This document shows, piece after piece, positions 1 through 6,202 of a stretch of DNA of 16,287 bases. The DNA is from Bacteroidales bacterium (GTDB lineage Bacteria; Bacteroidota; Bacteroidia; Bacteroidales; P3), in NCBI GenBank assembly GCA_021443125.1, contig JABUUQ010000002.1, forward strand, positions 440,887 to 457,173, read 5' to 3'. Within the stretch, counting starts at the first letter, position 1, and every line of letters starts with the position of its first letter. The translations under genes and the position numbers were made by a program. Below the pieces are notes generated by a model. The model was not told the origin of the DNA and did not search any database. It saw only the letters and a list, made by a program, of their open reading frames with translations.

Positions 1-870
1 AAAGGTTATTTTAATTTCTATGTGGCAAACGACCTTGGCAGAAACGGATACTATCAACAAAAACCCATAGCAGAACTTATGGGGACAATGGCAGAAGAAA
101 GCGTAAGTCCGGAATTTGTTGTTGCGGTGGGAGATGTGCATCATTTTCTTGGAGTACGCAGTATAGACGACCCTTTGTGGCTCACCAACTATGAACAAAT
201 CTATTCTCATCCTGAACTTATGCTGCCTTGGTTTCCTATATTGGGTAATCACGAATACAGAGGCAATACTCAAGCATGCATGGACTATTCCTACAAGAGT
301 ATGCGTTGGCAAATGCCATCGAGATACTACACCAAAGTTTTTGAAGTAAAGGGCTCCACTTTGAGAATAGTTTTCATAGACACCACACCTCTGATAAGCA
401 AGTATAGACTCCACAAAGAATTTTATCCCGATGCATACCAGCAAGACGATAGGGTACAACTAAACTGGCTTGACTCTATTCTCGACACTGCCAAGGAAGA
501 TTGGATAATAGTTATGGGACATCATCCAGTCTATGCAGAAACTCCAAAAGATGAGGTGGAGAGAACAGATATGCAAAACAGCGTTGGCAAAATCCTAAAA
601 AAGCACAATAATGTAAATATGTATATCAATGGTCATATTCATAACTTTCAACATATTAAGTATCAAGACTGTAAGACAGAATTCGTAACAAATTCCTCTG
701 CATCGCTGTCTCGCAAGGTTAAAGCAATAGAAGGTACGGTCTTTTGCAGTTCCAAAGCAGGATTCAGTATTGTCTCTGTAAATGATAAGGAACTTATACT
801 CAGAATGATAGACGATAAAGGAGAAATAATTCACGAAGTAAAATCCACAACCAAGAACACCAAAAAATAA
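1..870 (+). CDS. Metallophosphoesterase, tartrate-resistant acid phosphatase-like (5' truncated by window)
   Basis: The reading frame is open from base 1 through the GTG at 22, so the true start and the first metal motif (D-x-H) lie upstream of the window. The visible part carries the calcineurin-like metallophosphoesterase blocks in order: GDVHHF (130-147), GNHEY (244-258), GHHPVY (517-534) and GHIHN (631-645). The spacing, and stretches such as RWQMPSRYY after the GNHE block, resemble the mammalian tartrate-resistant (type 5) purple acid phosphatase family, which hydrolyses phosphomonoesters at a two-metal centre. In classical purple acid phosphatases the second block is GDxxY, whose Tyr is the iron ligand; here that position is His. 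The exact substrate cannot be told. The neighbouring operon is separated by a terminator and its own promoter, so no functional link is implied. Glycine codons are mixed, unlike the GGT-dominated genes on the right. Confidence 0.88.
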   Translation, partial: KGYFNFYVANDLGRNGYYQQKPIAELMGTMAEESVSPEFVVAVGDVHHFLGVRSIDDPLWLTNYEQIYSHPELMLPWFPILGNHEYRGNTQACMDYSYKSMRWQMPSRYYTKVFEVKGSTLRIVFIDTTPLISKYRLHKEFYPDAYQQDDRVQLNWLDSILDTAKEDWIIVMGHHPVYAETPKDEVERTDMQNSVGKILKKHNNVNMYINGHIHNFQHIKYQDCKTEFVTNSSASLSRKVKAIEGTVFCSSKAGFSIVSVNDKELILRMIDDKGEIIHEVKSTTKNTKK

Positions 871-913
871 AACGGCGTTTCGGTAAATTAAAACAAAGGA
901 ATAATTTTTTCAA

Positions 914-948
914 ACAGCGTTTCATTTTATTGGAACGCTGTCTTTGCT
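914..948 (+). terminator. Hairpin terminator after the metallophosphoesterase gene
   Basis: Arms 914-924 and 931-941 pair over 11 bp (one G-U) around a 6-nt loop, and a T-rich but interrupted tract (ctttgcttt) follows. It sits 43 nt past the stop codon of the phosphoesterase gene and upstream of the next promoter. Confidence 0.65.
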
Positions 949-1039
949 TTCGAATGAATAACAAGTTATAGTTCGTGCAGTTACACAATACTTTCCCAAC
1001 AAATTTTCGAAGATAAAATACAAATACTTGCTTTTTTTC

Positions 1040-1070
1040 TTGGCAAAACGAAAAAAAAATCTTAATTTTG
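1040..1070 (+). promoter_or_regulatory. Bacteroidota-type promoter of the 2-oxoacid oxidoreductase operon
   Basis: A TTG at 1040-1042 is followed after 20 nt by TAATTTTG at 1063-1070. This matches the Bacteroides -33/-7 pattern (TTG, about 20 nt, TAnnTTTG). Transcription would start a few bases downstream, giving a leader of roughly 40 nt before the ATG at 1117. Confidence 0.65.
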
Positions 1071-1102
1071 CGTTTTCAATACAAGAAAATTATTAACAAA
1101 TT

Positions 1103-1119
1103 AAAACAATAAGACAATG
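1103..1119 (+). promoter_or_regulatory. A-rich translation-initiation leader, copy 1
   Basis: The 17-nt string aaaacaataagacaatg, ending in the start codon, is found identically at 3281-3297 in front of the fourth gene of the same operon. It has no Shine-Dalgarno motif; A-rich leaders are typical of Bacteroidota initiation sites. It supports the chosen start at 1117. Confidence 0.5.
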
Positions 1120-1335
1120 GCAATAAAAGGAGCAATTGTAATTGATAAAGAACGCTGCAAGGGTTGTGGTGTATGCGCATCTGTATGCCCTAAGAAAGTT
1201 ATATCTTTATCAAAAAATGTAAACGGTAGAGGATACAATTATGCTGAAATGGTCAATGGCGACTGTATAGGTTGTGCATCATGCGGCATGGTTTGTCCTG
1301 ATGGAGTTATCAGTGTTTACAAAGCTAAGTTATAA
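1117..1335 (+). CDS. 2-oxoacid:ferredoxin oxidoreductase, delta (2x[4Fe-4S] ferredoxin) subunit
   Basis: This 72-residue protein consists almost wholly of two CxxCxxCxxxCP clusters (Cys14/17/20/24 and Cys50/53/56/60), enough to bind two [4Fe-4S] centres. It is the electron-transfer subunit that passes electrons from the TPP-containing catalytic subunits to external ferredoxin. It is the first gene of a four-gene operon, 20 nt before the alpha subunit, and the gene order delta-alpha-beta-gamma is common for KorD/VorD-type enzymes in Bacteroidales. Which 2-oxoacid the complex uses cannot be decided from this subunit, so no symbol is assigned. Confidence 0.92.
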   Translation: MAIKGAIVIDKERCKGCGVCASVCPKKVISLSKNVNGRGYNYAEMVNGDCIGCASCGMVCPDGVISVYKAKL

Positions 1336-1355
1336 ACGAAAAAAACTTAAAAGAA

Positions 1356-2441
1356 ATGGCAAAAGAGTTAAAATTGATGAAAGGTAACGAAGCGATTGCC
1401 GAAGCTGCAATTCGCTCTGGTTGCGACGGCTATTTCGGATACCCTATAACCCCGCAATCTGAAGTTATGGAACACCTTATGGCAGAACAGCCATGGGAAA
1501 AAACAGGTATGGTCGTTCTACAGGCCGAAAGTGAAGTTGCCTCTATAAATATGGTTTATGGTGGTGCTGCAACAGGTAAGAAAGTTATGACTTCATCTTC
1601 TTCACCTGGTATGTCTTTGATGCAAGAAGGCGTAACATATCTTGCAGGTGCTGAACTTCCATGTTTGTTGGTAAATGTTATGCGTGGCGGTCCTGGTTTG
1701 GGAACAATTCAACCTTCTCAAGCAGACTACTTCCAAACAGTTAAAGGTGGCGGACACGGAGACTATCAGCTATATACTTTGGCACCAGCAAGCGTTCAGG
1801 AAATGTACGACTTTGTTTTCAAGGCTTGGGATATAGCATTCAAATACAGAAACCCTGTAATGATACTTTCAGATGGTGCTATAGGTCAGGTAATGGAAAA
1901 AGTATATGTAACCGACTATATTCCTCGTTGGACTAATGAAGAAATAGCAAAGAATGCTCCTTGGGCTGCATTTGGCAAACCAGCATACAGAGACCACAAC
2001 ATAGTTACTTCATTGGAACTTGATTCTGCAAAACAAGAAATGAACAATCATCGTTTCCAAGCAAAATATCGTGAAATGGAAAAGAACGATACTTTGTATG
2101 AAGAAATCATGTGCGATGATGCAGAATATGTATTCGTAGCTTATGGTTCTTGTGCTCGTATAGCTCACAAAGCTGTTCAACTATGCAGAGAAAAAGGAAT
2201 TAAAGCAGGTTTGTTGAGACCTATCACTTTGTTCCCATTCCCAACAGCACCTATCAAGGCTTTGGCACAAAGAGTAAAAGGTATGCTTTCAGTAGAAATG
2301 TCTGCAGGACAAATGGTTCAAGATGTAAAACTTGCATCTGAATTCAAATGCAAAGTAGAATATTTCGGACGTTATGGTGGTATGATTCCAACACCACAAG
2401 AAGTAGTAGAAGCATTGGAAAACAAATTAATTAAAGGCTAA
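1356..2441 (+). CDS. vorB: 2-oxoacid:ferredoxin oxidoreductase, alpha subunit (VorB/KorA type)
   Basis: The 361-residue protein is the alpha subunit of a ferredoxin-dependent 2-oxoacid dehydrogenase, which oxidatively decarboxylates a 2-oxoacid with CoA to acyl-CoA and CO2. The N-terminal pyrimidine-binding domain shows GYPITPQSE (residues 28-36), the conserved substrate-side loop of this superfamily. QAESEVAS (56-63), TSSSSPG (79-85) and a Gly-rich MRGGPGLGT stretch (109-117) follow. The C-terminal transketolase-like domain begins near residue 250 with YVFVAYGS. Length and sequence fit proteins usually annotated in Bacteroidales as 3-methyl-2-oxobutanoate dehydrogenase subunit VorB; a 2-oxoglutarate specificity (KorA) is the main alternative. 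The stop codon is followed after 5 nt by the beta-subunit ATG, indicating tight co-translation. Confidence 0.9.
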   Translation: MAKELKLMKGNEAIAEAAIRSGCDGYFGYPITPQSEVMEHLMAEQPWEKTGMVVLQAESEVASINMVYGGAATGKKVMTSSSSPGMSLMQEGVTYLAGAELPCLLVNVMRGGPGLGTIQPSQADYFQTVKGGGHGDYQLYTLAPASVQEMYDFVFKAWDIAFKYRNPVMILSDGAIGQVMEKVYVTDYIPRWTNEEIAKNAPWAAFGKPAYRDHNIVTSLELDSAKQEMNNHRFQAKYREMEKNDTLYEEIMCDDAEYVFVAYGSCARIAHKAVQLCREKGIKAGLLRPITLFPFPTAPIKALAQRVKGMLSVEMSAGQMVQDVKLASEFKCKVEYFGRYGGMIPTPQEVVEALENKLIKG

Positions 2442-2446
2442 GAGTT

Positions 2447-3274
2447 ATGTTTAACGAAGAAATAGTAAAACCGGAAAATCTTGTTTATAAAAAAACAGAT
2501 GTTCTTACCGATGTTGTTATGCACTATTGTCCAGGTTGTCCTCACGGAACAATCCATAGAATAATTGCAGAGGTTATAGAAGAAATGGGCATACAAGACA
2601 AAGCTATAGGTATTGCTCCTGTAGGTTGTTCAGTATTGGCTTACAATTATTTTAATGTTGACTTTGTAGAAGCAGCACATGGTAGAGCTCCTGCCCTTGC
2701 TTCAGCAATACAACGTCTTCACCCAGATAATCATACATTTACATACCAAGGAGATGGCGACCTTGCAGCTATAGGTACTGGTGAAACAATTCACGCTTGC
2801 AACCGTGGCGAAAACATAGTTATATTCTTTGTTAACAATGCTATCTATGGTATGACAGGTGGTCAAATGGCTCCTACAACATTGGTTGGTATGAAATCAG
2901 CAACTACACCTTATGGTCGTAGAATTGATTTGAACGGATGGCCATTGCAAATCACAGAGCTTATAGCTCAACTGCCTGGAACAAATTATGTTACTCGTCA
3001 GTCAGCATCAACTCCTGCAGACGTAAGAAAAGCAAAAGCTGCAGTAAGAAAAGCATTTGAGAACCAAGCTGCAAAAAAAGGTACTCAATTTGTAGAGTTC
3101 GTTTCAACTTGTAACTCTGGTTGGAAGATGACTCCAGTGGCTGCAAACGAATGGATGCGTCAGAATATGTTCCCTAAATATGTTCTTGGAGACATAAAGG
3201 ACGATGGCAAGATAGTAAGAGAATACAATCCTGATGATAGTAGAATAATCAGAGATTTAGTTGATGTTAAATAA
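2447..3274 (+). CDS. 2-oxoacid:ferredoxin oxidoreductase, beta (TPP-binding) subunit
   Basis: This 275-residue catalytic subunit binds thiamine pyrophosphate and Mg2+. The signature CPGCPHG (residues 28-34) corresponds to the CPGCGHG motif of KorB-type subunits, with Pro in place of the usual Gly. The TPP motif begins with GDGD (102-105) and ends with NN-x-x-YGMTGGQ. Together with the alpha subunit at 1356-2441 it forms the active site; the electrons leave through the delta ferredoxin. In the archaeal naming this would be VorA or KorB, so the symbol is left empty. The 5-nt gap to the gene before and 20-nt gap to the gene after place it firmly in the operon. Confidence 0.9.
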   Translation: MFNEEIVKPENLVYKKTDVLTDVVMHYCPGCPHGTIHRIIAEVIEEMGIQDKAIGIAPVGCSVLAYNYFNVDFVEAAHGRAPALASAIQRLHPDNHTFTYQGDGDLAAIGTGETIHACNRGENIVIFFVNNAIYGMTGGQMAPTTLVGMKSATTPYGRRIDLNGWPLQITELIAQLPGTNYVTRQSASTPADVRKAKAAVRKAFENQAAKKGTQFVEFVSTCNSGWKMTPVAANEWMRQNMFPKYVLGDIKDDGKIVREYNPDDSRIIRDLVDVK

Positions 3275-3280
3275 CCCATA

Positions 3281-3297
3281 AAAACAATAAGACAATG
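3281..3297 (+). promoter_or_regulatory. A-rich translation-initiation leader, copy 2
   Basis: An identical copy of the 17-nt leader at 1103-1119, ending in the ATG of the gamma subunit. No promoter box precedes it, so it is probably a translational signal inside the polycistronic mRNA. Confidence 0.5.
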
Positions 3298-3846
3298 ACA
3301 GAAGAAATAATAATCGCTGGTTTCGGAGGACAAGGTGTTTTATCTATGGGTAAAATACTTGCATACTCTGGTGCAATGCAAGGAAAAGAAGTTAGCTGGA
3401 TGCCTTCTTATGGTCCTGAAATGCGTGGTGGTACTGCAAACGTATCAGTAATCATTTCAGATGATAGAATATCTTCTCCTATCATCAGCCAATTCGACAC
3501 AGCTATAATCCTTAATCAACAATCTTTGGACAAATTTGAAAACGCTGTTAAACCTGGTGGTCTTCTAATCTATGACCCTAACGGTATAACAAAAGCTCCA
3601 ACAAGAAAAGATATCAATATCTATAAAATTCCTGCAACAGAAAAATCTGCAGAAATGGGTATGGCAAAAGTTTTCAATATGATGGTTCTTGGAGGTTTCT
3701 TGAAAGTTAAACCTGTTGTTACAGAAGAATACATTAAAGAAGGTTTGGAACACTCTCTTCCTGAAAGACATCACAAGTTGATACCAGTCAATTTGGATGC
3801 AGTTCAAAAAGGAAAAGACCTTTTGGAAACAGTTCAAACATTGTAA
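3295..3846 (+). CDS. 2-oxoacid:ferredoxin oxidoreductase, gamma subunit
   Basis: The 183-residue protein starts with EEIIIAGFGGQGV; the GFGGQGV glycine loop (residues 9-15) is the hallmark of the gamma domain of pyruvate/ketoisovalerate-type oxidoreductases. PSYGPEMRGG follows, as expected for this fold. The gamma domain supports assembly and CoA handling of the complex. Its length is normal for a stand-alone gamma subunit. It is the last gene of the operon and ends 20 nt before a strong terminator, so the complete set is delta, alpha, beta and gamma with nothing missing. Confidence 0.9.
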   Translation: MTEEIIIAGFGGQGVLSMGKILAYSGAMQGKEVSWMPSYGPEMRGGTANVSVIISDDRISSPIISQFDTAIILNQQSLDKFENAVKPGGLLIYDPNGITKAPTRKDINIYKIPATEKSAEMGMAKVFNMMVLGGFLKVKPVVTEEYIKEGLEHSLPERHHKLIPVNLDAVQKGKDLLETVQTL

Positions 3847-3866
3847 TCAATCTCATTACAATAAAC

Positions 3867-3901
3867 AAAAGTCCATTGCAAATGCAATGGACTTTTTCTT
3901 T
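3867..3901 (+). terminator. Strong intrinsic terminator of the oxidoreductase operon
   Basis: Arms 3867-3879 and 3884-3896 pair perfectly over 13 bp, including an A4/T4 base, with a 4-nt loop (aaat). The T-run continues with tctttgt. It ends the operon 20 nt after the last stop codon. Confidence 0.9.
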
Positions 3902-4171
3902 GTCTTAACGTGTTTGTTTGCAATAGATTATAAAGATATAGCCTATTGAAAACGCAACAAAAGTTCTGTGATTTTATTTTTAGTGTAACTTTTTGCAAAC
4001 AAACTTATTACAAAGATTTTTAAGTGTTTTTAATCGCTGAGAATTGAAAAAATGAATTACGGCAGAGCGATTGTCTTGAATTTTTAATTCTCGCTACATT
4101 TGGCTTTAAGCAATTTCAGATGATAGAGTAGCTAAAATTCTTTCTATCTATCTTGTTTGCAGTACTATAAA
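3902..4171. repeat. Gene-free convergent spacer with nested inverted repeats
   Basis: No credible gene is seen between the two terminators. The spacer holds a perfect 12-bp inverted repeat, gtttgtttgcaa (3912-3923) and ttgcaaacaaac (3993-4004). Downstream are two interlocking 7-bp pairs, aatcgct/agcgatt (4032-4038 and 4066-4072) and gagaatt/aattctc (4039-4045 and 4086-4092). The interlocked pairs cannot all form as one simple stem. This may be a degenerate repeat, a structured RNA, or chance in AT-rich DNA. Confidence 0.4.
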
Positions 4172-4203
4172 GAAAAAGTCCTACATTTCTGCAGGACTTT
4201 TTT
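4172..4203 (-). terminator. Terminator of the MFS gene (probably bidirectional)
   Basis: AAAAAGTCCT-type arm 4173-4182 pairs with 4193-4202, interrupted once at 4183/4192, and is closed by two further pairs. The A-run on the left and T-run on the right give a U-tract on either strand. It lies 17 nt beyond the stop codon of the minus-strand transporter and would also back up the terminator at 3867. Confidence 0.8.
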
Positions 4204-4220
4204 GTTATAAATCAATCAAA

Positions 4221-5654
4221 TTATTTTTTGATATTAGGCTCTTCCAAACCAAGATGATGTTTCTTATCCATTATTTTAAGATAAATTGCAATCAATAAAG
4301 CAAGAATACCAAAACTTGCAAAGATTACCAATGGCATAGTATAGTCATAAGGGATGAAATCTGCCTTTGCTGCTTTTGCTGCTATGACTGCAGGATTATC
4401 AGCATTTGAAGACTGAAGAACATTGCCTATAAGCATAGGAACAAAGCAAAGACCTACATTTTGAACCCAGAAGATTAGAGAATAAGCACTACCCAAATAT
4501 CTTGGGTCCATTATCTTAGGAACACTTGGCCACAAAGCTGCAGGCACCAAAGCAAATGAAATTCCCAATACAACAATTGTTGCATAAGCTAAAATCTTGC
4601 TGTGAGTTGCAGGAAGAAGAAATGCGAATACAAGGTGGCAGATGATTAGCAACAAAGCACCAAAGATAAGCATTGTAGCGCCTTTACCTTTTTTATCAAG
4701 GAAGTTGCCAAGGAATGGTGTGATTACAGCTGCACCGATAGGAAACCAACGGAATATGTTGGAAGCTTGTTGAGGAGACATATCTCCGATATTGCATTGT
4801 AGCATATTTGCACCATATCTTTGGAATGGGAAGATAGCAGAATAGTAAAGAACGCAAAGCAAAGCTACCACCCAGAATGTTTTGCTTGACAAAATCTTGC
4901 CAACATCACTGATTTTGAATTCTTCTTCGCTTGCACCATTTGCTTGTTCACCCATTTGCTTGTCAAGTTTCTTGTCCATTACGCAGAAAACAAGGAAGAA
5001 TATCAAGCCGATAAGTAGTAATACTGTGCAGAAAGCAACAGGAGCAACTACAGTTTCTTTTCCAAATATACTATTGCCCAAAGCACTTGCAAGCCAAGGA
5101 GATATAGAGAAAATAGCAAACACACCAACACGAGCGATAGCCATTTCCAAACCCATAGCAAGAGCCATTTCTTTGCCTTCAAACCATTTAGCAATTGTTC
5201 TTGAAACGGTAATACCAGCCATTTCGCAACCACAGCCGAAAATCATAAAGCCGAAAGCTGCCATTTTTGCACTACCTGGCATTGCTGTCCACCAAGTGCC
5301 AAGCCATTCGTTAAAGCCTGTTCCCTGGAACCAATCACTAATGCCGACAAACTTGATACATGCACCAACAAGCATTAAAGATGCTGATAAAGTACCAGTA
5401 AATCTGATTCCGCATTTGTCAAGGATTATACCTGCAATGATTAGGAAACCACATACGTTAAGTATGTATTCTCCAGCAGCATAAGTTCCAAATGCTGAAG
5501 GTCCCCAAGCTCTTTCTTTCTCTATTAAACTTTGTAGAGGAGACATTACATCAACAAACATGTAGCCGAAAAACATCATAAGTGCGATGAGAATCAGCGC
5601 TGTCCAACGAGCAGTCGGACTGTCATTAATTAGTTTTACTACCTTTTCTGTCAT
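4221..5654 (-). CDS. Major facilitator superfamily transporter, MFSD1-like
   Basis: The 477-residue protein has about twelve hydrophobic membrane segments in two halves, joined by a charged cytoplasmic loop near residues 226-258 (KKLDKQ...ASEEEFKISD). The loop after TM2 carries the MFS motif-A remnant LDKCGIR (78-84), and the C-terminal half repeats it as FLDKKGKG (318-325). The segment ALWPSVPKIM...LGSAYS...QNVGL (373-401) resembles the MFSD1 branch of MFS proteins, some of whose animal members move dipeptides; this resemblance is from memory and the substrate is unproven. It is transcribed alone and convergently to the 2-oxoacid oxidoreductase operon. The ATG at 5654 is preceded by a suitable -7 box at 5686-5693, which supports the start. 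Confidence 0.85.
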   Translation of the reverse strand: MTEKVVKLINDSPTARWTALILIALMMFFGYMFVDVMSPLQSLIEKERAWGPSAFGTYAAGEYILNVCGFLIIAGIILDKCGIRFTGTLSASLMLVGACIKFVGISDWFQGTGFNEWLGTWWTAMPGSAKMAAFGFMIFGCGCEMAGITVSRTIAKWFEGKEMALAMGLEMAIARVGVFAIFSISPWLASALGNSIFGKETVVAPVAFCTVLLLIGLIFFLVFCVMDKKLDKQMGEQANGASEEEFKISDVGKILSSKTFWVVALLCVLYYSAIFPFQRYGANMLQCNIGDMSPQQASNIFRWFPIGAAVITPFLGNFLDKKGKGATMLIFGALLLIICHLVFAFLLPATHSKILAYATIVVLGISFALVPAALWPSVPKIMDPRYLGSAYSLIFWVQNVGLCFVPMLIGNVLQSSNADNPAVIAAKAAKADFIPYDYTMPLVIFASFGILALLIAIYLKIMDKKHHLGLEEPNIKK

Positions 5655-5685
5655 AATATTTTATTTTTAGAATTGTATTAAAGTG

Positions 5686-5693
5686 CAAAGATA
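5686..5693 (-). promoter_or_regulatory. -7 element of the MFS gene promoter
   Basis: Read on the minus strand this is TATCTTTG, matching TAnnTTTG, 31 nt upstream of the start codon. No clear TTG is found at the expected -33 spacing, so the promoter may be weak or need an activator. Confidence 0.45.
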
Positions 5694-6057
5694 TTATTTC
5701 TTCGGCAGATTTTTAGAATTTTTTTGATACTTTTTTCCTATAAAAAGACATCGTAAATCAAAAATCCTATTTAACAATTTTGTTTTCAAAGGTTTATACT
5801 GTTTTATTGATAAAAGACTATGTTTTTGCTATTTTTATCTCTAAGTTATTGCAAAATAGATTTTTAGCTACTAATTATCGCTTATTTTGCAAATTCTTCT
5901 ATTCTCATACACCGAAAGCAAGGAAAAATTTTCTAAAACCTTGTTTTAATTTTTTCTTTCAAAGTTCTAATTTTTTGAAACAAGGACTTAATTTCAAACT
6001 CTTAAAACACCACTAAAAATTTCTCACGATTGTTTTTCAAAAATAAATTATAATTTT
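5694..6057. other. AT-rich divergent spacer without a credible gene
   Basis: This is the bulk of the 548-bp region between the divergently transcribed MFS and secDF genes. It is extremely AT-rich with many T-runs. It contains a perfect 10-bp inverted repeat, ttgcaaaata (5849-5858) and tattttgcaa (5883-5892), and an 8-bp pair, ccttgttt/aaacaagg (5939-5946 and 5978-5985). A 78-codon Phe/Leu/Lys-rich open frame at 5780-6016 lacks a convincing leader and its composition is what translated AT-rich spacer gives. Confidence 0.5.
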
Positions 6058-6091
6058 TTTGTTTTCAAACGTTTAAGTTTCCGTAAATTTG
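6058..6091 (+). promoter_or_regulatory. Distal promoter candidate of secDF
   Basis: TTTG at 6058-6061 is followed after 22 nt by TAAATTTG at 6084-6091. This would give a leader of about 105 nt before the secDF ATG. The spacing is slightly long. Confidence 0.45.
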
Positions 6092-6152
6092 CAAAATGAA
6101 ATTTTTTCTAAAAAAAAGATAAAAGAAATTTCCATATTAGGAATAAAACGAG

Positions 6153-6160
6153 TAACTTTG
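6153..6160 (+). promoter_or_regulatory. Proximal -7 element of secDF
   Basis: TAACTTTG fits TAnnTTTG and would start transcription about 35 nt before the ATG at 6203. No TTG is seen about 20 nt upstream, so it has only half of the usual promoter. Confidence 0.45.
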
Positions 6161-6202
6161 CACCCCTAAAAGTGTAAATTTATAAACAAAATCAAATAGT
6201 AT

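Noticed and set aside
22..24. GTG at 22 as true start of the phosphoesterase
   Set aside because: The frame is open back to base 1 with family-like residues, and the essential N-terminal metal motif would be missing, so the gene begins upstream of the window.
4882..5484. 200-codon frame antisense to the MFS gene
   Set aside because: It is the mirror of a clearly membrane-protein coding frame; Pro/Ser/Ile-rich content arises from antisense reading of hydrophobic codons.
5780..6016. 78-codon open frame in the MFS/secDF spacer
   Set aside because: Composition is Phe/Leu/Lys/Asn-rich as expected for translated AT-rich spacer, with no domain, no convincing leader and no promoter box at the right distance.
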